A DNA stretch of 64,000 nucleotides from Ralstonia sp. 25mfcol4.1 (GTDB taxonomy: Bacteria; Pseudomonadota; Gammaproteobacteria; Burkholderiales; Burkholderiaceae), in contig NZ_FNJO01000005.1 of NCBI RefSeq assembly GCF_900104095.1, positions 248,001 through 312,000 on the forward strand, given 5' to 3'. Shown in pieces: positions 1 through 13,453 of the stretch. The translations under genes and the position numbers were made by a program. Below the pieces are notes generated by a model. The model was not told where the DNA came from. It searched no databases and saw only the letters and a list, made by a program, of their open reading frames with translations. How positions within the stretch are numbered: position 1 is the stretch's first letter; every line of letters begins with the position of its first letter.

Positions 1-897
1 CACGCCGCGCGCCTTGCCTTCCGCCGGCAGGAATTCCGAATAAGGGAACGCGGAGCCCACCATCAGCAGCGTGTCGCAGCCGTTCATCAGCTCCCAGCTT
101 GGCTTGGTGCCCAGCAGGCCGATAGAGCCGGTGACAAAGGGCAGGTCGTCGGGCACGGCGGCCTTGCCCAGCAATGCCTTGGCCACGCCGGCGCCCAGCC
201 GGCGCGCCACCGCGATGACTTCATCGGTTGCGTTCAAGGCACCCGCGCCCACCAGCATCGCGACCTTGCTGCCCGCGTTCAGCACATCGGCCGCACGGCG
301 CAGATCCGGCTCCTGAGGGGCCTGGGCCCGCGCCGTGTAGCCGATGCCCGTGTGCACCGTGCCGTGTTCGCGCGGCGGTTCCGGTACGGCAGGCAGATTC
401 TGCACGTCATTGGGAATGATGATGCACGTCACGGTGCGGCGTTCGATGGCGATGCGCACGGCGCGATCCACCAGGTGCCGCATCTGCGCCGGGTCCACGG
501 CCATGGCCACGAAGTCGCGCGCAACGTCCTTCATCAGCGTGGTCAGATCCACTTCCTGCTGGTAGTCGCCGCCCAGTGCGGCGCGCTTTTGCTGGCCCAC
601 GATGGCTACCACCGGCTGGTGGTCCATCCGCGCGTCGTACATGCCATTGAGCAGGTGAATTGCGCCGGGCCCCGACGTCGCCAGGCACACGCCCGGCTCG
701 CCCGTGAACTTGGCATGGGCGCACGCCATGAACGCGGCCAGTTCCTCATGGCGCGCCTGGATGAACTCGGGATCGTTGTCGGCGCGGCCAAAGGCGCCCA
801 TCAACCCATTGATACCGTCTCCGGGATAACCGAACACCCGCCGGACGCCCCATTCCCGCAGGCGCTTGAGTACAAAGTCCGAAACCGTCATCGACAT
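1..897 (-). CDS. Thiamine-diphosphate-dependent enzyme (pyruvate oxidase / acetolactate synthase superfamily), partial
   Basis: The gene begins inside the window and runs off the left edge, so only about 299 N-terminal residues are visible. They match the ThDP-binding (PYR) domain and the start of the central domain of the acetolactate synthase/pyruvate oxidase superfamily: GYPGDGINGL near residue 21, then RHEELAAFMA carrying the conserved catalytic Glu, then TSGPGAIHLL and the GGDYQQEVD stretch. The ATG at 897 is preceded by GGGAGC; a second ATG lies two codons in. The superfamily decarboxylates 2-oxo acids such as pyruvate; the exact substrate cannot be read from this half. It lies 156 bases downstream of the oxidase cluster on the same strand and may or may not be co-transcribed. 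Confidence 0.85.
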   Translation of the reverse strand, partial: MSMTVSDFVLKRLREWGVRRVFGYPGDGINGLMGAFGRADNDPEFIQARHEELAAFMACAHAKFTGEPGVCLATSGPGAIHLLNGMYDARMDHQPVVAIVGQQKRAALGGDYQQEVDLTTLMKDVARDFVAMAVDPAQMRHLVDRAVRIAIERRTVTCIIIPNDVQNLPAVPEPPREHGTVHTGIGYTARAQAPQEPDLRRAADVLNAGSKVAMLVGAGALNATDEVIAVARRLGAGVAKALLGKAAVPDDLPFVTGSIGLLGTKPSWELMNGCDTLLMVGSAFPYSEFLPAEGKARGV

Positions 898-978
898 CGC
901 CAGCTCCCATCAATTTGGCATCGCCATGCATCAGGCGTGCCGGTGGCAAGCCCGCGGCGAAGACGCCCCCGGCGGAGC

Positions 979-990
979 GCCTTGCAAGGC
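979..990. other. 12-base perfect palindrome GCCTTGCAAGGC
   Basis: Sits in the 156-base gap between the last oxidase gene and the thiamine-diphosphate gene. It is a perfect dyad but lacks a T-run, so it is not a canonical terminator; it could be an operator or chance. Confidence 0.25.
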
Positions 991-1053
991 AAGCGCAACG
1001 GCCGTTATCGCGTAGAAAATGCCCGCGCCGGTAAGGATTGCACGTCGCCCCGG

Positions 1054-1368
1054 CTAGCGGCCGCCCGGTGCTGCCGGCGTCTGCCATACGGCAGGCAGGT
1101 GGGGACGGCTGGCGTAGTCGCCGTGCATCAGCACGAACAGTATTGTCAGGATCGCGAGCGGTACCACCGCCGCGAGCCGCAGCACCGTCGCCGCGCGTGC
1201 CAGGTGCATGAAGGCGCCGGCAATCAGCAAGGCCTTGACGGCCGCAATAGCGAGGTTGATGGATGCGTTCCACGGTCCCAGGTCAAGGAAGGCGGTGCCC
1301 ACGGTGATGGCCAGCAGCAGCACCAGTAGCAGCCATACGCCGAGCAGGCGCCGCGTGGCGGTGGTCAT
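1054..1368 (-). CDS. Cytochrome c oxidase subunit IV (prokaryotic, CoxD/CyoD-like)
   Basis: 104 residues with three predicted membrane helices (roughly residues 8-28, 34-55 and 62-81) and a short polar tail, the size and topology of bacterial oxidase subunit IV. These small subunits help assemble or stabilise the heme-copper oxidase core. The start ATG overlaps the stop of the subunit III gene by four bases (ATGA). It is the last gene of the cluster. Sequence conservation in this family is weak, so the call rests on size, topology and position directly after subunit III. Confidence 0.8.
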   Translation of the reverse strand: MTTATRRLLGVWLLLVLLLAITVGTAFLDLGPWNASINLAIAAVKALLIAGAFMHLARAATVLRLAAVVPLAILTILFVLMHGDYASRPHLPAVWQTPAAPGGR

Positions 1369-1990
1369 GCCGCGCTCCTGCCGGGGAGATAGAGGATGGG
1401 AAACAGGAACAGCCAGATCACGTCGACAAAGTGCCAGTACAGGCCGACGATCTCCAGGCGCGCCATGTTGGCCGACGCGTGGCGTCCGGCGCGAATCGCC
1501 ATGGCGAAGCCCAGCACCAGCGCGATCCCGATGCAGAGATGCACGGCGTGCAGCCCCGTCATCGCGTAGTAAAGCAGCCGGAACATCTGTCCAGCGTGGC
1601 CGCCCGCGCTGGCCGCGTTGCCGGGAACGAAGCCCGAGGCGATGTCCTTCGCATACTCGACGCCCTTGATGCCCAGGAAGATCGCGCCCAGTGCCACAAC
1701 GGCCCATAGCAGGCGCACGGCACCCCGACGATTGCCGGCCTCCGCCGCCGCGACGGCCAGCGCCATGCACAGGCTGCTGGTCATCAGCACGGCGGTGTTG
1801 GCCGTGCCCAGCCACAGATCGGTGCGGCGCGCCGCCAGCGTCAGCCCGGCGGCGTCCGTGAAGCGGACGAAGTAGTACCCGGCGAACAGCGGGCCGAAGA
1901 ACATCAGCTCGGTGCCCAGGAAGATCCAGACCCCCAGGCGCGCGGCAATGCGCTGCTGGCCGCCGCTGTCGAACTGGAACGGGGGCGTGC

Positions 1991-1994
<4 letters not shown>
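1365..1994 (-). CDS. ctaE: Cytochrome c oxidase subunit III
   Basis: 209 residues. It starts with a short cytoplasmic stretch, then [13 protein letters not shown], the typical first helix of CoxIII in which the Glu sits in the membrane, followed by four more helices and the late [12 protein letters not shown] motif that identifies this family. This is the five-helix form of subunit III. It binds next to subunit I and supports proton uptake and turnover stability of the oxidase. Both ends overlap the neighbouring genes by four bases, so it should be translated together with subunits I and IV. Confidence 0.95.
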
Positions 1995-3608
<1,614 letters not shown>

Positions 3609-3628
<20 letters not shown>

Positions 3629-4571
3629 GGGGGGCTCCCGTCGTGGTGCCGGTGGCGCGCAGATAGGCGATGATCGCAAGGATGTCTTCCTCGTCCACCT
3701 GCCCCTGGTAGGTTGGCATGATCGGCGCATAGCCGGCTACGACGTCCTTGCGCGGGTCCAGCATCGCATCGCGTACATAGGCGGCGTCGGCGGTGACGGT
3801 GCGGCCGTCCTGCAGCGTCACTGTCCGGCCGATCAGCCCGTCCAGGGGCGGCGCGTGCACCGTGCTGCCCGCGTCGTGGCAGGCGGCACACCCGAGCCGC
3901 TGGAACAGTGCGCGGCCGCGTGCGGCGATGGTCTCGGGGCCGGTGCCGGCGTCCAGCCATTGGGCGAACGCGGCAGGCGGCATCACGACGATGCGGCCCT
4001 GCATGGCGGCGTGGTCGGTGCCGCAATACTCGGCGCAGAAGAGCCGGTATTCGCCGGGCCGGGTGGCCGTGAAGCGCAGCGTCGTATAACGGCCGGGCAC
4101 CACGTCCTGCTTGATGCGGAATGCCGGCACGTAGAAGCTGTGGATCACATCCTGCGAGGTCATCGTCAGTTCCACGGCCTGCCCCAGCGGCACGTGCAGC
4201 TCGTTGATCTCGCGCTTGCCGTTGGCGTGTTCGAGCTTCCACATCCATTGCCGCGCCACCACGGTAACGGGCACCGCGCCTGCGGTTTCGCGGGCCAGCA
4301 GCGTGTAGTCAAACGCGCCCCAGGCGAAGATGCCCAGGAAGATCAGCAGTGGCGTGACCGTCCAGGCAATCTCCAGCGACGTGCTGGACACCGGCGGGTC
4401 GTGGCGGTCGGCCTGGCGGCGCTCGCGATAGCGGATCACGAACCCGGCCATCACGGACAGCACGGCCAGTGCCACCGCGCAGAGCAGCGCGGTGAGCGAC
4501 AGCATCAGGGTGTCGTAGCGGCCGGCCGCCAGCGAGGCGCTGTCCGGCAGCAGCTGGAAGGTGCCGTTCAT
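3609..4571 (-). CDS. ctaC: Cytochrome c oxidase subunit II with fused cytochrome c domain (caa3 type)
   Basis: 320 residues. Two membrane helices (about residues 22-46 and 68-90), then the periplasmic cupredoxin domain with the CuA site: His144, Cys179, Glu181, Cys183, His187 and Met190 ([12 protein letters not shown]). A C-terminal cytochrome c domain follows, with CAACH at 228-232 and a probable Met285 axial ligand in PIMPTY. The fused cytochrome makes this a caa3 oxidase that can take electrons directly from a donor complex, here plausibly alternative complex III. No cleavable signal peptide is obvious. The start overlaps the stop of the SCO gene (ATGA). Confidence 0.97.
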
Positions 4572-5353
4572 GATGGATGCCCGCGCCGCATGCCTGCCTG
4601 CCATAGCCAGCCGATGCCCAACGCGGCGAAGGCTGCCACGAAGAGGATCCGGATGCCATCGAGGATGGTCATCGTATAGCGGCCGGTATGAGGATCGAAA
4701 TGAACGCAGCGCATCAGCAACTGCTGCGCCGGGGAGCCCACCCGGCCGGCCGCCGCCTGCTCGATCGCGGTGCGTAGCGCTGCGGCATCGAACCGCACCC
4801 CACTGAAGGCCCGGGCGATCCGGCCATCGGGCGTCAACACGACCAGGCCGGCCGGATGGGCGATCTGGTCTGCATCGGGCAACGGTGACGCGCGCATGCC
4901 GATGGCGCGCATCAGGGCGGCGACGGCCCCGGCATCGCCCGTCAGCATGTGCAGATCGCCGCCTGTGGCGGCCAGCAGGGCGGCATAGTGGGGCTTCTTT
5001 GCGGCAGCCATCGCCACGGTCTCGCGGCTGTCGATGCTGACGGCGGCCACGCGCCAGGCATCTTGCGGCAAGTGCGCCTGGGCCAACGATTCGAGTACGC
5101 CGTCCATCACGGTGCTGCACAGGTTGGGGCAGCGGTAGTAGCCGGGCACCAGCACCAGCGGCCGGCCCATCGACAGGTCCTGCAGCCGCACCGGCCGTCC
5201 CGCTTCGTCCCGGAATTGCAGATCCGCCGGGAGCTGCCTGCCGGGGACGGGTGCAAACGCCATGTCAGGCGCCGCGGGCAGGGCCAGGGGTGCGGCCTTT
5301 GCGGACAGGACCAGCCACGCGGCGAGCGCCAGCGCTGCGGTGCGCGCGTTCAT
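4568..5353 (-). CDS. SCO1/SenC/PrrC-family copper chaperone
   Basis: 261 residues with an N-terminal signal sequence (about residues 1-21) and a thioredoxin-like fold. The copper-binding CPNLC (a CxxxC motif) appears in GYYRCPNLCS and the third ligand is the His in DQIAHPAG. SCO proteins deliver or reduce copper for the CuA site of oxidase subunit II, which is the next gene. There is also a C-terminal hydrophobic segment (RILFVAAFAALGIGWLW), so the protein probably has a membrane anchor at that end too. It overlaps both neighbours by four bases. Confidence 0.93.
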   Translation of the reverse strand: MNARTAALALAAWLVLSAKAAPLALPAAPDMAFAPVPGRQLPADLQFRDEAGRPVRLQDLSMGRPLVLVPGYYRCPNLCSTVMDGVLESLAQAHLPQDAWRVAAVSIDSRETVAMAAAKKPHYAALLAATGGDLHMLTGDAGAVAALMRAIGMRASPLPDADQIAHPAGLVVLTPDGRIARAFSGVRFDAAALRTAIEQAAAGRVGSPAQQLLMRCVHFDPHTGRYTMTILDGIRILFVAAFAALGIGWLWQAGMRRGHPS

Positions 5354-5703
5354 GGCGCGGCCTCCGTGCGGTCGCCGGCCATCAGCGCCATGGCACGTGA
5401 TACCGGGATGCGGGCAATGCCGGCGTGTTTGTCGATCCAGCCCCAGCCGTTGAGCGCGGCGAGCTTTTCGGTCTCGTAGCGCGCACGTTCCGGCTGGGGG
5501 GCGCTTTCGGACAGCGGCAGGGCTGCCGGCGACGCGGCGGCAGGCGCAGACGGCACGGGCATCCCCAGCGATCCGGACGCGTTGAGCTGGCGCGCGCAAA
5601 GCCAGCCGACGGTTGCCGCCAGCGCAACGGCAACGGCAAGCGCGGCAGCCCCGAGCGCCACGGCGCGCAGGCTGACGTTGCGGGCCTGGCGTGCGCGACT
5701 CAT
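5350..5703 (-). CDS. Unrecognised single-pass membrane protein inside the act-cox cluster
   Basis: 117 residues. One membrane helix (about residues 14-36), an Ala/Pro-rich periplasmic linker, then a conserved-looking C-terminal block with GWGWIDKHAGIARIPVSRAM. I recall similar 'GWVD...RIP..RAM' tails in small proteins encoded beside SCO or oxidase genes in other bacteria, but I cannot name a family. It overlaps actF upstream and the SCO gene downstream by four bases each, so it is made in step with them. Reasonable roles are a small structural subunit (alternative complex III has small single-helix subunits in other organisms) or an oxidase assembly factor; this is inference. Confidence 0.85.
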   Translation of the reverse strand: MSRARQARNVSLRAVALGAAALAVAVALAATVGWLCARQLNASGSLGMPVPSAPAAASPAALPLSESAPQPERARYETEKLAALNGWGWIDKHAGIARIPVSRAMALMAGDRTEAAP

Positions 5704-6608
5704 GTATGGCCTCCCGTGGAAGGCAGCACCAGCCAGCAGGCCTCCACCGCGTGCATGACGAGCACGATGGCGGCCACCGTCGCCAGCATCGGCGGCGAGC
5801 GTTTCACGCGCCGCGACAGCAGGGCCAGCATCGGCAGTGCGAAGTGGCCCAGGGCCAGCACCCAGGCCATCAGCGGCCAGACGCCCGCCCGGCGCACCAG
5901 ATACCAGCCGATTTCGTGCGGCAGGTCTTCGGCCCAGATGATCAGGTACTGGGTAAAGGCCAGGTAGGCCCAGGTGATGACGGCGGTCATCAGCAGGTTG
6001 CCGAGGTCCAGCAGCACGGGCGGCGGTGCGCCGCGCCGCGCGGCCAGCCATGTGCCGAGCGCCAGGCCGGCGCACGCCTGGCCCGTTGCCAGCAGCAGGC
6101 CGAACACGCTGGAGTACCAGAGCGGCATCAGCGACATGATCCAGTCAACCGCCGCGATGCTGACCGTCAGCCCGTAGGCGATCAGGGCCGCCGCCGCAAA
6201 CCGTGGCGAGCGCGCGTGACGGCCGGACTGGCTCATCGTGGCAAGGATGACCCAGACGGCCAGCACTGCCACGCCGCGTATCACGAAGCCGGTTCGGCTC
6301 AGCCATAGCGACTTGAACGCGGCACTGTGGGCGGGAATATCGGGCGCCCAGCGTTGCGCCCCACGGGCGGCATCGGCGGCCCAGGGATAGAGCGCACCGA
6401 CGCCGGCCAGGATCGGCACGAACAGCAGCGCCAGCAGCCAGGTATGACGCGCCATGCCCAGCAGCGGCGCGCGCAGCGGCTCGCCCCACGCGCCGCCGGT
6501 CAGGTCATGGATCCAGACAATGGCCAGGCCGCCCATCACCACGCCGATGCAGCACCACCAGGCGGTCAGGTACAGGGCCAGCAGCGAGGCGACGGCGTGC
6601 GCGCTCAT
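5700..6608 (-). CDS. actF: Alternative complex III subunit ActF (NrfD-like quinone-binding membrane subunit 2)
   Basis: 302 residues, almost all membrane: eight or nine hydrophobic helices and no cofactor motifs. It belongs with the shorter of the two NrfD-like subunits of alternative complex III, which oxidises quinol and passes electrons to cytochrome c or directly to a caa3 oxidase. Assignment rests on topology and on its place after actE. It starts with an ATGA overlap on the stop of actE and ends overlapping the next small gene. Confidence 0.88.
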   Translation of the reverse strand: MSAHAVASLLALYLTAWWCCIGVVMGGLAIVWIHDLTGGAWGEPLRAPLLGMARHTWLLALLFVPILAGVGALYPWAADAARGAQRWAPDIPAHSAAFKSLWLSRTGFVIRGVAVLAVWVILATMSQSGRHARSPRFAAAALIAYGLTVSIAAVDWIMSLMPLWYSSVFGLLLATGQACAGLALGTWLAARRGAPPPVLLDLGNLLMTAVITWAYLAFTQYLIIWAEDLPHEIGWYLVRRAGVWPLMAWVLALGHFALPMLALLSRRVKRSPPMLATVAAIVLVMHAVEACWLVLPSTGGHT

Positions 6609-7216
6609 GGCTGGCCTCCGCCCGGCGCGGTGGCATCGAGCTGCCGCAGGTCGTCGGCCGTCAGGCGCCCGGCGGGTGCGTGCTGGCTCAGCTGCAAGGC
6701 GCGCAGATAGGCCACGACGGCCCAGCGGTCCGCCGGCGGCAACTGCGCGGCGTAGGCGGCCATCTGCCCGGTGCCGTGGCTGATGACGTCGTACAGCAGC
6801 GTATCGGGTGCGGCGCGCAACGCATCGGTGTGGAACGATGGCGGATGGGGAAAGCCGCGACGTACCACCAAACCGTCGCCGTCCCCGGTAGGGCTGTGGC
6901 AGGGCATGCAGTAGATCGCGTAGCGGGACTGACCGCGCTGCAGCTGTTGCAGCGTCAGGGGCGGGCGTGACGCGCTGGCCGCCTCGTCGTGGCTTCGGCC
7001 GGTGGAGGTGGCGGCGAACGGGCCGCCAGGCGCGGGCACCGTGTTGTCGGGCAGCGGACGGGCGGAGGTACCGTCACCGAATCGGTCGCTGCGCGCAAAT
7101 GGCTTGTACTTCGGCTGGTCGTACATGTCCTGGCGCGCGCGCTCGCACCCGGCGGGCATCGCCAGCGTGCAGGTCGCGCACAGCAGGAAAAGGCAGCGCC
7201 GCAGCACGGAAGTCAT
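6605..7216 (-). CDS. actE: Alternative complex III monoheme cytochrome c lipoprotein ActE
   Basis: 203 residues. The N-terminus is a lipoprotein signal with the lipobox ending at Cys24 (LAMPAGC). The mature part carries a DMYDQPKYKPF stretch typical of ActE proteins and one c-type heme motif CMPCH at 103-107; a Met in the GTGQMAAYA region is a candidate sixth ligand. It is expected to sit on the periplasmic face as the electron exit of the complex. The upstream in-frame extension lacks a signal peptide, so the ATG at 7216 is preferred. ATGA overlaps join it to actD and actF. Confidence 0.93.
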   Translation of the reverse strand: MTSVLRRCLFLLCATCTLAMPAGCERARQDMYDQPKYKPFARSDRFGDGTSARPLPDNTVPAPGGPFAATSTGRSHDEAASASRPPLTLQQLQRGQSRYAIYCMPCHSPTGDGDGLVVRRGFPHPPSFHTDALRAAPDTLLYDVISHGTGQMAAYAAQLPPADRWAVVAYLRALQLSQHAPAGRLTADDLRQLDATAPGGGQP

Positions 7217-7743
7217 GCCGGCACCTCCGTCACATCGGTTACCTGGAGGGCGTGGGTGGCGGCCAGCATGCGTCGGGCCGCGTCGGCATCTTCGGTGCCG
7301 GATCGCACGCACAGGAAGAACCGATGCCGCGACGCCTGTTCGAAATCGGCGGCATCGAACAGCGGGTGCCGCAGACGGGGCAAACGGTTGGCCACCAGCA
7401 TGCCGACGACCGTTGCCAGCGCCGCGCCCAGGATCGTCAGCGAGAACGTTACCGGCACGAACATCTGCCAGCTTCCGGTAGGGCGGCCGCCAACATTGAT
7501 GGGATAGTCGATCACCGCCGCGTACCACTGCAGCAGGAAGCCGCCGAGGCCGCCCGCCAGGCCGCCCAGCAGTGCCAGCAGCGGCATGCGGTCAGTGGCC
7601 ATGCCGATGGCGTCGGCCAGCTGCTCCACGGGATAGGGCGTGAACGCTTCGAGATCGGTGAAGCCGGCGGCGCGCGCATGGCGGGCCGCGGCCAGCAAGG
7701 CTCCGCCGGTGCGGTATTCGGCCAGTACGCCGTAGAGGCTCAT
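7213..7743 (-). CDS. actD: Alternative complex III membrane subunit ActD (DUF3341)
   Basis: 176 residues. It begins with LYGVLAEY and a short soluble alpha/beta domain containing FTPYPVEQL, the hallmark of DUF3341/ActD. Two membrane helices follow (about residues 54-76 and 96-120), then a soluble C-terminus. ActD is a structural subunit without cofactors. The start overlaps the actC stop and its stop overlaps the actE start, both ATGA. Confidence 0.93.
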   Translation of the reverse strand: MSLYGVLAEYRTGGALLAAARHARAAGFTDLEAFTPYPVEQLADAIGMATDRMPLLALLGGLAGGLGGFLLQWYAAVIDYPINVGGRPTGSWQMFVPVTFSLTILGAALATVVGMLVANRLPRLRHPLFDAADFEQASRHRFFLCVRSGTEDADAARRMLAATHALQVTDVTEVPA

Positions 7744-9125
7744 GTCTGCTCCTTCGCGCTGGTGTGCACGAGTTCGCGCATCTCCGCAATGGAGATCACC
7801 GGCAGGCAGCGGATAAACACCAGGAACAGCCACGCGAACATGGCGATGGAGCCGGCCAGCATGATCCAGTCCCACACGGTCGGATAGAACATGCCCCACG
7901 ACGAGGGGAGGAAGTCGCGATGCAGGCTCGATACGACGATCATGAACCGTTCCATCCACATGCCCGAATTGATGACCAGGCTCAGCGCGAACAGCGCCAG
8001 CGGGCTGTGCCGCACGCGCCGCCACCAGAGGCACTGCGGCGCCAGCACATTGCAGGCCATCATTGCCCAGTACACGCCCGCGTAGGGGCCGCCCCAGCGA
8101 TTGCGCACCACGAAGATCTCGTACGGATCGCCGCTGTAGAAGGCGGTGAAGATCTCGCTGGCGTAGCCATAGGCGACGATCACGCTCATCGTGAGCATGA
8201 TCTTGGCCGCATTGGCCAGGTGGCGGCTGGTGATGAAATCCTGCAGGCCGTAGGCGTGCCGCAGCGGAATGGCGATGGTCAGCACCATGGCGAAGCCCGA
8301 GAACAGTGCGCCCGCCACGAAGTACGGCGGGAAGATGGTGGAGTGGTAGCCCGGGGTGTTGCCGATCGCGAAATCAAGCGACACGATGGAGTGCACGGCG
8401 ATGACCAGTGGCGTGGCCAGCCCCGCCAGCAGCTTGTAGGCGCTTTCGTGGCGCGCCCAGTGCCGCGCGTCGCCGCGCCAACCCAGCGACAGCAAACCAT
8501 AGGTTTGCGCCACCCGCCGGCGCCCGCGCAGGCACGCGCGGTCGCGCAGCGTGGCCAGGTCGGGGATCAGCCCGACATACCAGAACAGCAGCGACACGAT
8601 CAGGTAGGTGCCGATGGCGAACAGATCCCACACCAGCGGGCTGCGCCATTGCGGCCAGACGTTCATCACGTTGGGGTAGGGCACCAGCCAGTAGAAGAAC
8701 CACGGACGTCCCAGGTGCAGGATCGGGAACAGGCCGGCGATGGCGGCGGCGAACAATGTCATGGCTTCGGCGAACCGGTTCACCGACGTGCGCCACTGCT
8801 GCCTGAGCAGCAGCAGGAACGCCGAGATGAAGGTGCCGGCATGGCCGATCCCGATCCACCAGACGAAGTTGCCGATGGCGAAGCCCCACGCCACGGGAAT
8901 ATCGACTCCCCAGATGCCCACGCCCCGGGCGAACAGCCAGGCGGTGGCGCCCATGAAGACGAGCATGCCGGCAAACGTCAGCAGGAAGGCGCCCAGCCAG
9001 GGCAGTTGCACCGGCCGTTCCAGTACCAGGCCGGCGATCTTGTCCGACACGCTGGCGTAGCCCCAGCCCTGCCGCAGCACGCCGATGTCCTTGGAAACGG
9101 GAGGCGTATCCGATGGGTCGGCCAT
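7740..9125 (-). CDS. actC: Alternative complex III NrfD-like quinol-oxidising subunit ActC
   Basis: 461 residues with about ten membrane helices, the NrfD/PsrC polysulfide-reductase membrane subunit fold. It provides a quinol site next to the iron-sulfur subunit. Family-typical stretches include FVWWIGIGHAGTFISAFLLL and the SIVSLDFA segment. The ATG at 9125 follows the actB stop by two bases; longer upstream starts would lie inside actB. Its stop overlaps actD. Confidence 0.95.
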   Translation of the reverse strand: MADPSDTPPVSKDIGVLRQGWGYASVSDKIAGLVLERPVQLPWLGAFLLTFAGMLVFMGATAWLFARGVGIWGVDIPVAWGFAIGNFVWWIGIGHAGTFISAFLLLLRQQWRTSVNRFAEAMTLFAAAIAGLFPILHLGRPWFFYWLVPYPNVMNVWPQWRSPLVWDLFAIGTYLIVSLLFWYVGLIPDLATLRDRACLRGRRRVAQTYGLLSLGWRGDARHWARHESAYKLLAGLATPLVIAVHSIVSLDFAIGNTPGYHSTIFPPYFVAGALFSGFAMVLTIAIPLRHAYGLQDFITSRHLANAAKIMLTMSVIVAYGYASEIFTAFYSGDPYEIFVVRNRWGGPYAGVYWAMMACNVLAPQCLWWRRVRHSPLALFALSLVINSGMWMERFMIVVSSLHRDFLPSSWGMFYPTVWDWIMLAGSIAMFAWLFLVFIRCLPVISIAEMRELVHTSAKEQT

Positions 9126-9127
9126 GG

Positions 9128-12000
<2,873 letters not shown>

Positions 12001-12004
<4 letters not shown>

Positions 12005-12651
12005 CGATGACAGGTAGAACAATCGGTGAGGCGTCGCGTGTCCTGCAGGTGATACATCTTCTGCAGCAGGGCCATTTCGTCGGGCGCCAGCGGCGGGCGC
12101 TCGCGCATCGCGAAGATGTCGGCCGGCGCGTGCAGGTGGCGGGCGGGGTCGCGGTGGCATGCCAGACACCACTGCATGTCAAGCGGCGCCACCCGGCGGG
12201 TCAGCGGCATCTGGTCCACCCGCCCGTGGCACTCCTGGCAGGCCACGCCCTTGGCAACGTGGATGCTGTGGTCGAAATACACGAAATCGGGCAGGTCATG
12301 CACGCGCGTCCACGCCAGTGGGCGGTTGTCGCGAAGGCTGGCATGCAGCGGGGCCAGCATCGGCGCGTCGCGAAACAGCACGCTGTGGCAGGTCAGGCAT
12401 ACGCTGGTGGCCGGCATGCCGGCAAAGGCCGACGTCTCCACGGACGCATGGCAGTAGCGGCAGTCGATGCCATCGTCGGAGACGTGATGCTTGTGGCTGA
12501 ACGGTATGGGCTGCGCAACGGGATCCTGCATCTCGATCTGTGGGGCCATGGACCAGCGGGCCACCCCGAGGGCGACGGCGACAAGAACCAGCACGCCAAG
12601 GGCCAGCAGCTTGAGAACAAGGACTTCCGCACGTGTGAAGGCCTGCGCCAT
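12001..12651 (-). CDS. actA: Alternative complex III pentaheme cytochrome c ActA
   Basis: 216 residues. One N-terminal membrane anchor (about residues 11-33) and five CxxCH heme motifs at 64-68, 85-89, 138-142, 162-166 and 211-215; the fifth ends one residue before the C-terminus. The number and spacing match the ActA pentaheme subunit that starts act operons. First gene of the 12-gene cluster, so its promoter must lie in the 271-base gap to the right. Confidence 0.96.
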
Positions 12652-12922
12652 GACGTGTTTTTCTTACTGGCGAAACATCTCGACGCTGCAATTGGGATGC
12701 CAGGCGCAGGCTTGCATGGCACCGCCGGGCAGGCGGACGCGCCACCGGGCGGGCTGCAGGCCGCGTGTGTAGCTCTTACACAGGCGCCCTGCAATTGCCC
12801 GGCCCAGGGAGGCCGGATGCGCCTGCGAGTTCTCGCAGGACATGTGGACAGCACGTATCGGCCAGACTATCCGGTAGGCGGGGGTAAGATACCGGGGCCG
12901 GACATCCTTCAGGAGACACAGC
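12652..12922. other. Divergent intergenic region upstream of actA and the VOC gene
   Basis: Holds the promoters for the act-cox cluster (minus) and the VOC-family gene (plus). I see a TGTGT/ACACA dyad near 12764-12780 and a spaced CCGGTA/TACCGG pair at 12871-12876 and 12890-12895, either of which might bind a regulator. No -35/-10 pair is convincing enough to mark. Confidence 0.4.
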
Positions 12923-13402
12923 ATGAGCAGCAAGAACACGATCTGTTTGTGGTTCGAGCGGGACGCGCTGGACGCGGCCACCTTTTACGCGCAGCACATC
13001 CCCGACAGCAAGGTCGGCGCGATGATGCGGGCGCCCGGCGACTATCCCGACGGAAAGCTCGGGGACGTCCTGACCGTCGAGTTCACGGTGGCCGGCATTC
13101 CCTGCGTCGGGCTGAACGGCGGCCCGCACTTCAAGCACAGCGAGGCGTTCTCGTTCCAGATCGCCACCGACGACCAGGCCGAGACCGACCGCCTGTGGAG
13201 CGCGATCGTCGATAACGGCGGGAAGGAGAGCGAATGCGGCTGGTGCAAGGACCGCTGGGGGATTTCGTGGCAGATCACCCCGCGTGTGCTGCTGGCCGGG
13301 ATCTCCGACCCCGACCGCGCGGCGGCCAAGCGCGTCTTCGACGCCATGATGACGATGCGCAAGATCGACATTGCCGCCATCGAGGCGGCGCGGCGGGGTT
13401 GA
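12923..13402 (+). CDS. VOC-superfamily protein (PhnB / 3-demethylubiquinone methyltransferase-like)
   Basis: 159 residues with the glyoxalase/VOC beta-alpha-beta pattern: ICLWFERDALDAATFY at the start, GLNGGPHFK in the middle and the CGWCKDRWGISWQITPR stretch that is characteristic of the PhnB-like subgroup. Members bind a metal or small molecule; few have a known reaction, and the '3-demethylubiquinone methyltransferase' name is a historical misnomer. Good ribosome site (AGGAGA) before the ATG. It stands alone. Confidence 0.9.
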   Translation: MSSKNTICLWFERDALDAATFYAQHIPDSKVGAMMRAPGDYPDGKLGDVLTVEFTVAGIPCVGLNGGPHFKHSEAFSFQIATDDQAETDRLWSAIVDNGGKESECGWCKDRWGISWQITPRVLLAGISDPDRAAAKRVFDAMMTMRKIDIAAIEAARRG

Positions 13403-13453
13403 TTGCCGCTGGTGACGAATAGGCCGCAAACGATCCTGCAACCCGGAGCGAGC

